A stretch of DNA of 64,000 bases from positions 2,728,001 to 2,792,000 of the forward strand of contig OY769938.1 in the NCBI GenBank assembly GCA_963669295.1. Reading direction: 5' to 3'. The notes below the pieces were generated by a model, which saw only the letters and a program-made list of their open reading frames with translations, did no database searches and was not told where the DNA came from. Position 1 is the first letter of the stretch, and each line of letters starts with the position of its first letter. The DNA is from G963669295 sp963669295. Lineage in GTDB: Bacteria; Bacteroidota; Bacteroidia; Flavobacteriales_D; CALLUQ01. A program made the position numbers and the translations under genes. Of the stretch, positions 24,519 through 34,188 are shown piece after piece.

Positions 24519-27467
24519 ATGTTTATGTTAACCACTGTTGAACGGGGAGTTACTTCTTTGCTGGTTTTATTGTTGCATATCCACCTGGCATGCGCACAAC
24601 AAACTGCGTTCAAGAATTATTCGGTAAACAATGGCCTCCCCAGCAATGAGGTATATCAAACTTTTCAAGATTCGAAAGGCTATATTTGGATTGCTTCCGA
24701 CAAAGGGGTATCAAGATTTAATGGAAGGGAGTTTACTAACTATTCCTCTTCTAATGGCTTGCCAGATAATACGGTGTTTGAGTTTTATGAAGATCATCAT
24801 CATCGCATTTGGTTTCACTCATATTTAGGGAAGATTTCCTATTTTTTTGAAGACTCGATTTACGCTGATTTTCCCTCTGTGGAAGGAGGTATAGAGTCTA
24901 TTTTTGTGGACGAAAATGATACCATATGGATAGGTAGTACTGTAGCGGAATATCAAATGTTTCAAGATGAAAAGAATAAGTATCAACTTGTTCCAACCAT
25001 TGAACAGTATGCTATTCGAACCTTTAACGACACCGATTGGATATATTCTGGAGCTAGATTTTATCTGAATGAGTCGGAAGAGTACACTTGTTTGCGTTTT
25101 CTAATTAAAGGAGAGGAAATAGTTCATCACAATGGGCAGCGTTTGTATAACGTGCCCGATTCTGCCTTAAGAATTCATGTGGGGAGCACACTAACCAATA
25201 TGGAAAGGGTTAGCGATACTTCTTTTTACTATTTCACATCACCCGGAATTTTCAAGATCACTCCCTCTAAATCGACGTTGCTTATTCCTCATAAAAAAAG
25301 GCTTAAGGGAGGCACATTAGGAGTGTTTGATAGCGAAAAAGACCTTTGGATTTTTGGCAAAGAGTTTCACTCAAAATACAATGGTGCCAAGCTAGAAAAT
25401 CCTTCGAGGTACTATTTTCTGAATGATCAAAAACTTACTTATGTCATGGTTGACAATGAGGGAGGACATTGGTTTAGCACCCATGAGAATGGCGTTTTTT
25501 ATGCCCCTTTCTTAGAACTATTGAGTTATCCAGCCTCCAAAATATTTAACCTGCCTGTTGCTCAAATTGCCAATAATGACAAGAATATTTTTGTGTCTAC
25601 TTATACGAGAGATATTTTTGAACTAAAGGGCAATAAATTTACCATGCCCGATAATCCTATATACCAGAACCTGGGTGTTTATGGCCTGGAAGCGCATGAA
25701 GGGGCGTTGTATATTCCTAACCAACGCGGGGTGTATAAACAAATTGGAAACGCAGGGCATTGGGTGGGTCACAGAGAGGAAGAATTTGCTCGCTGGGCTG
25801 GTGATGAAATTGCATTTGGAGAGGAGAATGCCTTGTTTGTTACATCAGCTACTCATGTGTCGTATTTCCGTAACGACTCCTTGGTTTACGATGATCAAAT
25901 TCACACAAAAGATAATATTCGTGTTCGCAGCAGCTGGGTGTTGAATAAAGAGGAACTACTTATAGGAACAAATAGAGGGTTAAAGCGGTACAATTATGAG
26001 AAGAAGTTTTTTGATGTTAAATGCCAACATCCTTTGCTTAATGCTCGAGTAGATGACATTGAACAAGATGCGCAAGGGCTGTTTTGGATAGCGACTCGTT
26101 CGGAAGGAGTGTACACTTATGATGGGGATACCATTGTACACCATTTCACTTCTGAAGATGGTTTAGCTGGAGATATTTGCAATCGTATTCACATTGCTGA
26201 AGATGCTGTATGGGTAGCCACACAAAATGGATTAAGCCGTATAGATCTTAATACGCCTTTTGAAATTAGGAACATCGATATTAACGATGGATTGATTTCC
26301 AATCAAATCAATGACATACATACCTTTAGAGACACGGTATGGGTGGCTACCGATCAGGGTGTTTCTGTCATTCCACTCAATTTCGAAAAGAAACCCTATC
26401 GTCCTAAAGTATATCTCAAGAGCTTTTTTGTGAATGACAGGGTAAAACCGAAGGCAACTCATTTTGAATTAAGCCATTTGGAAAATATCATTCGCATTGA
26501 ATACGAAGGGGTCGCGTTTCGTGCAGGAAACAACTTACGCTATAAATATCGATTGCTTGGGCTCGATTCTGTTTGGAGCACCAGTAATTCCTCAAGTATT
26601 CAATATACCACTTTGCCTCCGGGTGATTACCAGTTTCAGGTGATGGCACTTAATTCCGATCGAATTCCGAGCGATGTGTCTTCCTTACAATTTGTCATTC
26701 AACGCCCTTTTTGGAGTACCGTTTGGTTCATTGTGTTGTGTATTGGTATGGCGTTGGTGCTTTTATACCTGGTGGTAAGGATTCGACTATCACAGTTGCG
26801 TCGTAAAGAGGGGGTGCGGAGAAGATTGGTGGAAACAGAGCTAAAAGCTTTGCGCGCACAAATCAATCCGCATTTCACGTTCAATGCTATGAATTCGATT
26901 CAGAATTTTATCCGAAAAAGCGATTCAGAAACAGCGTTGCACTACATTGCTAAATTTGCCCGACTGATGCGAATGATTTTAGATCACACCTCCGAGGAAC
27001 TCATTACAATTGTGCGAGAATTGGAAGCGTTGGCTGTATACATGGAGCTGGAGGCATTGCGATTTGAGGGAAAGTTTAGGTATGTCATTGAAGTGGAAGA
27101 AGGAGTAGATGTTGAATACCACAAGATTCCACCGATGACGCTTCAACCACTTGTAGAGAACGCCATTTGGCATGGTGTTATGCACAAGGCATCGGGAGGA
27201 GGCTTGGTACAGGTGAAAGTTACCCAAACCGATACCCATATTATTTGCTCTGTAACAGATAATGGCATTGGGAGAGCACAATCGAGGTTGATGAAAGGAA
27301 AGCATCTATCCAAACACCAATCGTTTGGCATTCGTATGATTGAAGACCGTTTCATGCTGGTAAACCAGGAGTTTAACCAGCAGGTGTCAATGCATGTTAC
27401 AGATTTGAAAGATCATGAAAATAAACCGCTTGGTACGCAGGTAGAAATACACTTATTAATTGCTTAG
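24519..27467 (+). CDS. Two-component regulator propeller sensor histidine kinase (LytS/YehU type)
   Basis: The 982-residue membrane kinase has an N-terminal signal-like segment (about 1-26, ending LACAQ) and a long periplasmic beta-propeller with repeats of the form DSKGYIWIASDKGVSRF and NGLPDNTVF. A Y_Y_Y domain follows (about 640-720: LRYKYRLLGLDSVW...PPGDYQFQVMALN), then one transmembrane helix (about 728-750). The C-terminal His_kinase domain has H785 in INPHFTFNAMNSIQNF, followed by an ATPase with TLQPLVENAIWHG and VTDNGIGR. This is not a hybrid kinase. The response regulator gene starts 2 bp after its stop, so the pair is cotranscribed and probably controls the large surface protein next to it (inference). 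Confidence 0.94.
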   Translation: MFMLTTVERGVTSLLVLLLHIHLACAQQTAFKNYSVNNGLPSNEVYQTFQDSKGYIWIASDKGVSRFNGREFTNYSSSNGLPDNTVFEFYEDHHHRIWFHSYLGKISYFFEDSIYADFPSVEGGIESIFVDENDTIWIGSTVAEYQMFQDEKNKYQLVPTIEQYAIRTFNDTDWIYSGARFYLNESEEYTCLRFLIKGEEIVHHNGQRLYNVPDSALRIHVGSTLTNMERVSDTSFYYFTSPGIFKITPSKSTLLIPHKKRLKGGTLGVFDSEKDLWIFGKEFHSKYNGAKLENPSRYYFLNDQKLTYVMVDNEGGHWFSTHENGVFYAPFLELLSYPASKIFNLPVAQIANNDKNIFVSTYTRDIFELKGNKFTMPDNPIYQNLGVYGLEAHEGALYIPNQRGVYKQIGNAGHWVGHREEEFARWAGDEIAFGEENALFVTSATHVSYFRNDSLVYDDQIHTKDNIRVRSSWVLNKEELLIGTNRGLKRYNYEKKFFDVKCQHPLLNARVDDIEQDAQGLFWIATRSEGVYTYDGDTIVHHFTSEDGLAGDICNRIHIAEDAVWVATQNGLSRIDLNTPFEIRNIDINDGLISNQINDIHTFRDTVWVATDQGVSVIPLNFEKKPYRPKVYLKSFFVNDRVKPKATHFELSHLENIIRIEYEGVAFRAGNNLRYKYRLLGLDSVWSTSNSSSIQYTTLPPGDYQFQVMALNSDRIPSDVSSLQFVIQRPFWSTVWFIVLCIGMALVLLYLVVRIRLSQLRRKEGVRRRLVETELKALRAQINPHFTFNAMNSIQNFIRKSDSETALHYIAKFARLMRMILDHTSEELITIVRELEALAVYMELEALRFEGKFRYVIEVEEGVDVEYHKIPPMTLQPLVENAIWHGVMHKASGGGLVQVKVTQTDTHIICSVTDNGIGRAQSRLMKGKHLSKHQSFGIRMIEDRFMLVNQEFNQQVSMHVTDLKDHENKPLGTQVEIHLLIA

Positions 27468-27469
27468 GT

Positions 27470-28222
27470 ATGCATTGGAAAACAGTTGTTATTGACGATG
27501 AAAGTAATGCCAGAGAAACGATGGAAGCTCTGGTCAGCGATTATTCCCAACAATTGGAGTGGGTAGGAAGTGCAGGTTCGGTAGCAGATGCATTGCAGCT
27601 GATTGAACGAACCAATCCCGATCTTTTATTGTTGGACGTTGAAATGCCCGGAGGCAATGGGTTTGATTTATTGCGCGAACTCCCCGATCGTGATGTGGAG
27701 GTGATTTTTATTACAGCCTATGGAAATTATGCGGTGGATGCACTTCGGTTTGCAGCATTAGATTACCTTCAAAAGCCCATTGACCGAGAAGAGTTTGAGC
27801 AAGCCATACAACGATTTGTAATGCGCAAAAATGTACAAGCCAAAGGAGCTTTCGATAAAATAAATACGCTATTAAGTAATGTAGGTCATCCACAACAGGT
27901 TAACTCTAAGCTAATCATTCCAGAGATTTCGGGTTTTACGGTGGTGGATGTACAAGACATTTTATATTTACAATCGGAAAAAAACTATACCGATTTTTAT
28001 CTATTAAACGATGAAAGAATTACCTCTTCCAAACCCATTCGATATTACGAGGAGATGCTTCCCTCAAAAGAATTTTATCGGATCAATCAATCCTACATCG
28101 TAAAATTGGCAGCAATTCGGCAATACCGCAAAGGAGAAGGAGGAACAGTGGTGATGGAAGATGGGTTTGAGATTGATGTGCCGCGAAGAAAAAAGCAAGA
28201 GTTCTTGCGTTTATTCTCCTAA
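27470..28222 (+). CDS. LytTR-family response regulator
   Basis: The 250-residue protein has a receiver domain (1 to about 125) with the acidic pocket DDE near residue 9, phospho-acceptor D56 (LLLLDVEMPGGNG) and K104 (YLQKPID). A LytTR DNA-binding domain follows (about 148-250: DILYLQSEKNYTDFYL, FYRINQSYIVKLAAIRQY, GFEIDVPRRKKQEF). It is the cognate partner of the upstream kinase (2-bp gap). LytTR regulators usually bind short direct repeats near target promoters. The next gene starts 122 bp downstream on the same strand. Confidence 0.95.
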   Translation: MHWKTVVIDDESNARETMEALVSDYSQQLEWVGSAGSVADALQLIERTNPDLLLLDVEMPGGNGFDLLRELPDRDVEVIFITAYGNYAVDALRFAALDYLQKPIDREEFEQAIQRFVMRKNVQAKGAFDKINTLLSNVGHPQQVNSKLIIPEISGFTVVDVQDILYLQSEKNYTDFYLLNDERITSSKPIRYYEEMLPSKEFYRINQSYIVKLAAIRQYRKGEGGTVVMEDGFEIDVPRRKKQEFLRLFS

Positions 28223-28344
28223 CTACCAAATTGTTTTAAATCCCTACCAAATATAGTATTGGTCAAGAATGGATGGTTTATCACATCTACCTTTACATTC
28301 TAACTCGCTTAGGTAAGACCAGGCAAAACCAAACTACTACAACT

Positions 28345-31300
28345 ATGAAAAAGACCTTTTTATGCCAACTAATGGCATTGTGGGGGGTATTGGCTTATGG
28401 GCAAAGCCTTCCTCAACTTGCTACTACCTCGTGTAATGCAACTAACGTTTCCCTTCAACAATCGCTTACTGCTACTCCTTCTCCGGGTGCCTCGGAGTAT
28501 GAGTTTGAGGTGTTAAAATGCGATAGCATTGGTGGTGGCGAAGTAGATACTTTATTTTTTGAACGACTTCAACGACCAGTGCCGAACTTCAAATTGGAAA
28601 TGCTTGTGAACCGTGTACAGGGAGATCAGCAATACGATGTGAAAGTAAGGGCAAAAACAGGCAATTCCTTTGGGAGTTTTGGGCCTGCTTGTGAGATCAC
28701 CACTTCCAGTCAACACATGGTACAACTGGTACCTGGAAGTTGTGGAGAAATTATTACTGCAAATCAGGTGTTAATTTCCGAGGTAGAGCCTGGTGCTACG
28801 CAATATACGTTTGAGGTGCGTTATCCAAACTTTAACAACATTCTTGGAAGTGTTACCAATACCACCAATTCGTTTACGCTTTCGCAGTTGGGCATCCCTC
28901 TTCAAGATGGAGCCAAATACTGGATTGCAGTATACGTTACGGTAGGGGGCGTGGAGTACATGTTGGGCGGTTTTTGTCCGGTGGTATTGGAATATAATAA
29001 CTCCAATTGTGTTTTTCCTACCACGTGTAATTTTGTAGATAATGGTGATTTTGAAACGTTTACCAATTTACCCGGTGATGGCTTTGGTACGGGTATTGAA
29101 TTGGCTTGCCCCTGGATGGATAATTCCCGAAGGAGTTTTGCAAGAAATGGTAATTATATTCATGCGCAATCGCCCAACCTTAATACACAAGCACCAGACC
29201 CTATTAACCGACGAAATTGTGGTTCGCTCCCTCCATACAATGGCGAAGCCTATATTAAAAAGTGGCAGGGAGCCCATGTATGGCAACAGCTGAATCGCCC
29301 CATGACCAATGGGTGTAGGTATTATGCTTCGATGCAGGTAAGTACAGGGTGTACCAATAATGTAAATTTTTCTGATAACATTGGTATGGTTTTTACCGAA
29401 GGCCTGGAAGTACCTGAGTTTCGTGATTTTTACCCACAGGCGCAAGTGAGGCGTACGGGCAATAACCCAGTTCTTGCTGCTGGCTGGACAAGGGTTAGTG
29501 GTGTGTTTACTGCCAATGGAAATTTCGATTATGTAATGCTAGCCCCATTCCATGGTTCGTTTACCTTCGCAAAGCTTTTTTACATAGATGATATCATTGC
29601 CGTTGAGCTACCAAAAATTCAAGAAGATTTATTCAGCAGTTGTGCAGGGCAGTCTGTACAGATGGATGCTACGGGGTGTGCTCCCGATGCTTTTGTGTCG
29701 TACCATTGGACCGATGGTGCCAATGACTTCCCAGGATTGACCCCTACCATGAATCCATTGGTGAGTACGCAGTATACCTTAATCATGGTGGTAGATGGAG
29801 AAGAAGTAACCGTGGGCACTGCCATGGTTAATGTAATTCCTGTGGCGCAAGTATCGATCAATGCTAGTGAAACATGTGTTCAAGAGAACCCTATTCAGTT
29901 GTGTGCATCCTTTGACCAGGTGGTTCCGCCCAATGCCAACATTGTGTGGACCAATGAACTGGATGTTGAGGTGGGCACAGGAGTGTGTTACGATGTTACT
30001 ACCCCAGGAACATACACCGTTACTTATACCAGTCCTAATGGCTGTTTTTCTACCGATGTGTTGGAGGTACCGTCGTGCTGTGCCGATGAGGAAGACATTA
30101 GTGTGTACCCAGCGCAAAGCTATATTTACGTTAACAACAGTAATTCAAAACTGCTTCTTGTGGTGGAGAATAATAGCTTGCAAGATTTGGTTGATTTTGT
30201 GGTTCAAACGGATATTCCAGCAATAAATTTTGTTACAGCAACAGCCTCGATTAATTCAGTTCCAACGGCCATCACCATTAATGGACAAGACATAACAGTA
30301 CCCTTAATTCCTGCAGGGGCTGTTGTACTAATCAGCATCCGTGTAGATTACGACTCGCCAGGGTTTTCTCATACTGTGCATTTCGATTGGGAGGTGAGCG
30401 GCTGCTTTTCGGGCACCACTCAACGAACATTTAAAGTGCTTATTGGTTGCCCGGGCGATCTGTCGGAAGTAGAAGTGATATGTACCGATGGCACTCCAAC
30501 GGCTGCCAACCAAACAACCACTTATTACATCCATAATGCGGTGCCAAATGTTACTTCAATGTCGCTTGACTTGTCGTATGACCCTGCGGTGGTTGATTTT
30601 CAGCAGGCGATACTCAATACGTTGGTTAATTTCTCTGGTGCTCCAGGAACTGTAGCGAATATTGTAAACAATACTGCGACTGGTGATTTATCATTTACCA
30701 TCCACTACAGTACCCCACAATTGATGCAAAACACGCCATTTAGCCTCAATTTCGATGTAATTGGAATGCCATCAGAAGGCTGTTTGTCGTCTATTAGCGT
30801 TACCAATGCATTTTATGTGCAAAGCGGAGGGTTAATGATTCCAGCTCCAAGTGATCCGGCCATTATTTCTTTTATTGGTGCTGCCTGCAATTGCGACAAT
30901 GCATCGTTGAATGCCGATTTTACAATGACTCCTAACCCAGCCTTGTTTAATACCATTGTAAACATTGCAGCTGTGGAAACCAATCCAGCGGCATATCATA
31001 ACTGGAAAATTGGTGGGGCATTAGGGCAGTTGCTAGGAAACACAAGTGCTTTCCCAACGCATATATTTAATATTCCTGGTACCTACGAAGTAGAGCATAC
31101 TATTTTCCTCAATGGCATGTCGAAAACAGCGATAGATACTATTGAAGTGGTGTGTGATACCACAGCTACTTCTTGCCAATATGGATTTACCTGGGAGGTA
31201 ATAGACACCTGCAATGCTGTAGTTCAGTTTTATGGTCAGTTTTCTACCAATGCCATGGAATGGAATTGGGATTTTGGCAATGGCCTGATATTAGAATCCA

Positions 31301-33144
31301 TTAATAATGAAGGTATACATGGCCCTACCGATCCTGTTGTTGGTAGTGCTACTATGGGAGGATTAATTGGAGGAACTTATCAAAATCCTGTGGTGGCTTA
31401 TGATAACAACTTCCCTTTGCCAGCAGGCGCTTATGGCATAAATGTATCAATTGTTGGATTGTGTTGTGATAGTACCGGGTCGGGCACGCAGGCAAGCGAC
31501 TTGCATTTTGGTCCTGCAGGTCATGTAGCCATCACCTCATTGAGCGATCCAGGTCAAATGTATTGCACAGGAACCTTCCTGGAGTTTACTGCTTCAGCCA
31601 GCAACATTACTGCGTACGATACTTTCAATTGGACTACCGATTTGGGTATTATTGTTTCAGGCAATGGTACCAATCACATTACCGTTGAGGTTACCAATCC
31701 ATTGGGAGGGCAAGTATGTGCTGAAACTGTAGACGGATGCACGACCTCTACTTGTATTGTTATTCAAACTGAGGAATGTTGTGCCAATGAAGGACTGTAT
31801 GGTTTGAGTACTTACAATAACATTTCCGTGTCGTACCGACACATCAATAAAAACAACTTTGCATTGCCGCTAGCCGATATCGGGGTAGCAGGCGAGAATA
31901 TGGCTGGTGCTCCAACTAACATCGATTATTCGGCAATGGACAATGAAGGTGCTTATTATTATTTGGAAGGCACTACTTTGTATTTGCTCGATAAATTTCA
32001 ATCGACGCTTAATAGTCGTACGATTAATGGCAATCCTAAGGAACCTGAAATTGATAATACCACCAACTCATTGTGGTTGATCAATAATGGTCAGCTTGAG
32101 CGTTATGATAAACCTGTAGGTGTTGGGTTAGGGGCAACAGTACCGTTAACTTCTCATTCATTGAATGGTTATGAGGCTGCTCCGGGCACCAGTACTATTG
32201 ATGAGTTGGGAGGTAAATATTATTTTTTAATAGCCAATGGTAGTGCATCTTCCAATACTATTGCTGAGGTAGACCTTACCACTGGAAACATCAATACGAT
32301 TCAGGTAAATGACATTGATGGTGCCAATGCACAACAAGCTGGGAATGATTATCAAGACCCTGAAATATATGCACTTGAATTTAACTCGGGGGCACAAAAC
32401 CCAGGCAGTGCATTGATTGCTATCATGAGGCATACCAAAGAAGATCGACGTACCATTGAACAAGGTGGCCCTGGTGATGTGTTGAATCCGGGCGGTCCTG
32501 GTGAAATTATTCCGGGTGGAAACGGTAACAATAATGGTGGCACCCAGAGCGATGATGTGTTGAACCCTGGGGGTAACCCTAATCCGCCTTCCTATTACAT
32601 TGGTGAGGACGTGGTACGCATCAATTCGAATAGCGGTGCAGCGCATGTAGTGGTAGAAAATGTAATGCGCGATGCCTTTACTTCTTCTACTATTGATGCC
32701 AGCACGCAATACTACTATTTTACAGCGAATGGTGGGCAACTCTTGTATACTATTGATGTAGTGAATGCCACGAAAGTCATTCAGAGCAGTGGTTTGCCTA
32801 ACGATCCGAAAGAAGGGGATGCTTATTATGAGATAGAATACCTGGGTTGTGTTTTGGAAAATAGAATGGCCATTCAAGAAGGTGCTTTGCATGTAATTGA
32901 CGCTGAGACAATGATGTTGAGCATTTATCCCAACCCCACTAGTGGCGAATTCACTGTAGTTTGGGAATCATCTTACCCTCAAACTGTAGTAGAGGTAATT
33001 GATTTGTTTGGAAAGCAGGTGTTGATACAACAAACAAGTGCCAATAAAATGGAACTAGATTTATCCTCTTTTGCCAAAGGCGTATACCTGGTGCGTATAC
33101 TTCGTGGCAATCAGGTAAGCATGGAAAAAGTGATTGTAGAATGA
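28345..33144 (+). CDS. Giant multidomain T9SS-secreted surface protein
   Basis: The start at 28345 gives 1599 residues with a signal peptide (MKKTFLCQLMALWGVLAYGQ). Two fibronectin-like repeats come first (about 22-215), then a CBM-like region opening CNFVDNGDFETF. Ig/PKD-like modules follow (a cysteine-containing PKD core FEVYWNWDFGNG-like segment near 970), and a beta-rich, propeller-like region (about 1140-1370). A Gly/Pro/Asn linker sits at about 1372-1412. The chain ends in a T9SS type A sorting domain (IYPNPTSGEFTVVWESS... to KVIVE). It lies directly after the kinase/regulator pair and is followed by a terminator. Likely an adhesin or matrix protein; ligand unknown. Confidence 0.85.
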   Translation: MKKTFLCQLMALWGVLAYGQSLPQLATTSCNATNVSLQQSLTATPSPGASEYEFEVLKCDSIGGGEVDTLFFERLQRPVPNFKLEMLVNRVQGDQQYDVKVRAKTGNSFGSFGPACEITTSSQHMVQLVPGSCGEIITANQVLISEVEPGATQYTFEVRYPNFNNILGSVTNTTNSFTLSQLGIPLQDGAKYWIAVYVTVGGVEYMLGGFCPVVLEYNNSNCVFPTTCNFVDNGDFETFTNLPGDGFGTGIELACPWMDNSRRSFARNGNYIHAQSPNLNTQAPDPINRRNCGSLPPYNGEAYIKKWQGAHVWQQLNRPMTNGCRYYASMQVSTGCTNNVNFSDNIGMVFTEGLEVPEFRDFYPQAQVRRTGNNPVLAAGWTRVSGVFTANGNFDYVMLAPFHGSFTFAKLFYIDDIIAVELPKIQEDLFSSCAGQSVQMDATGCAPDAFVSYHWTDGANDFPGLTPTMNPLVSTQYTLIMVVDGEEVTVGTAMVNVIPVAQVSINASETCVQENPIQLCASFDQVVPPNANIVWTNELDVEVGTGVCYDVTTPGTYTVTYTSPNGCFSTDVLEVPSCCADEEDISVYPAQSYIYVNNSNSKLLLVVENNSLQDLVDFVVQTDIPAINFVTATASINSVPTAITINGQDITVPLIPAGAVVLISIRVDYDSPGFSHTVHFDWEVSGCFSGTTQRTFKVLIGCPGDLSEVEVICTDGTPTAANQTTTYYIHNAVPNVTSMSLDLSYDPAVVDFQQAILNTLVNFSGAPGTVANIVNNTATGDLSFTIHYSTPQLMQNTPFSLNFDVIGMPSEGCLSSISVTNAFYVQSGGLMIPAPSDPAIISFIGAACNCDNASLNADFTMTPNPALFNTIVNIAAVETNPAAYHNWKIGGALGQLLGNTSAFPTHIFNIPGTYEVEHTIFLNGMSKTAIDTIEVVCDTTATSCQYGFTWEVIDTCNAVVQFYGQFSTNAMEWNWDFGNGLILESINNEGIHGPTDPVVGSATMGGLIGGTYQNPVVAYDNNFPLPAGAYGINVSIVGLCCDSTGSGTQASDLHFGPAGHVAITSLSDPGQMYCTGTFLEFTASASNITAYDTFNWTTDLGIIVSGNGTNHITVEVTNPLGGQVCAETVDGCTTSTCIVIQTEECCANEGLYGLSTYNNISVSYRHINKNNFALPLADIGVAGENMAGAPTNIDYSAMDNEGAYYYLEGTTLYLLDKFQSTLNSRTINGNPKEPEIDNTTNSLWLINNGQLERYDKPVGVGLGATVPLTSHSLNGYEAAPGTSTIDELGGKYYFLIANGSASSNTIAEVDLTTGNINTIQVNDIDGANAQQAGNDYQDPEIYALEFNSGAQNPGSALIAIMRHTKEDRRTIEQGGPGDVLNPGGPGEIIPGGNGNNNGGTQSDDVLNPGGNPNPPSYYIGEDVVRINSNSGAAHVVVENVMRDAFTSSTIDASTQYYYFTANGGQLLYTIDVVNATKVIQSSGLPNDPKEGDAYYEIEYLGCVLENRMAIQEGALHVIDAETMMLSIYPNPTSGEFTVVWESSYPQTVVEVIDLFGKQVLIQQTSANKMELDLSSFAKGVYLVRILRGNQVSMEKVIVE

Positions 33145-33243
33145 TAGAGGTTATCTTGTAGAGAGTCGGCGTAGCATTTTTTGTTTCATTCTGCCCCATG
33201 GGTGAGCAAAGGGTGCTGCGCTTTTTTAAGGAATGCATAACAG

Positions 33244-33271
33244 GCCTGAACCAACTTGGTTCGGGCTTTTT
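33244..33271 (+). terminator. Terminator after the giant surface protein gene
   Basis: GCCTGAACCAA pairs with TTGGTTCGGGC, one G-U pair included, followed by CTTTTTG. It lies 100 bp after the stop codon. Confidence 0.8.
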
Positions 33272-33432
33272 GTCTCTTATACGATTCTCAACAGATTAGA
33301 TAAATAGGGCTTAATATTTTGTTGTTATCCATTTGTAGATGGCGATAATGTTGTTTTTATATTGATACAACACTACAAAGCAAAGACTACCTATTGCATC
33401 TAAAGGTTGATAATTAATCAGGTGATTAGATG

Positions 33433-33936
33433 TTAGTATGGGGGTGGAGAAGAACGATAATAATAGTTATACAGTGGAGCACCGTCAATACCAGCATCTT
33501 TGGTGTGCAAAGAATAATAACCAACCTGTTGGATAATTTCTTGAGTGGTGAAATACCCAGGGTTTTTATAGGTAAATTCCATAGTGGTATCGTTGCTATG
33601 AAGAAACCAACAATTATCATATGTGGCTACGTGGTTAAACTCCTGGTAATGCAACCACATTTCTCCCTCGCCACAATCTACATCCGTTAGTGTAAAGTGG
33701 TAGTATTTGAAAAAAGTTGAGTCCCAATAGGGATGATACTCTATTGTATCCTGGTTGTTTTCATCTCTAATTAAATCAAGCCGCCACCAAGTACGAGTAA
33801 GAGCTTCTATTGGGGTTAGTTCGGGCAATACTATCTCTGGACCATGAGCAACACAACAATTGTCAACAACTGGCTCATCTTTTTTGCACGATAGTAAAGA
33901 AAGCGTAATGAAAGAGATAAGAGAGAGCTGCTTCAT
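33433..33936 (-). CDS. Lipoprotein of unknown function
   Basis: The 167-residue protein has a lipoprotein signal (MKQLSLISFITLSLLSC, lipidated C17) followed by KKDEPVVDNCC. The mature part is rich in Tyr, Trp and Asp (TRTWWRLDLIRDEN, FKYYHFTLTDVD, YNYYYRSSPPPY) and looks beta-rich, possibly lipocalin-like, but I do not recognise the family. It stands alone between convergent and divergent neighbours. Confidence 0.6.
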   Translation of the reverse strand: MKQLSLISFITLSLLSCKKDEPVVDNCCVAHGPEIVLPELTPIEALTRTWWRLDLIRDENNQDTIEYHPYWDSTFFKYYHFTLTDVDCGEGEMWLHYQEFNHVATYDNCWFLHSNDTTMEFTYKNPGYFTTQEIIQQVGYYSLHTKDAGIDGAPLYNYYYRSSPPPY

Positions 33937-34188
33937 GAGTGTTTATGCAAAGGTATACAATAACACCAGATCAAACCAATTAATCCATACTCTATGTAAA
34001 GTACAACTCAGTCCGTGAAAAGACCAAATACGAGCCTCAAACCTCCAGCCTTTAATGTTGAACATAATTTTCAACCCTCTTAAATAACCGAAACTAGCAT
34101 TTCGCACTTAAATAATAGCAATAGAATAATTCATTGTGCTGAAACAACTTAAACTCCTAGTTTGCCAAAAAACTTAAACAATACTTTC

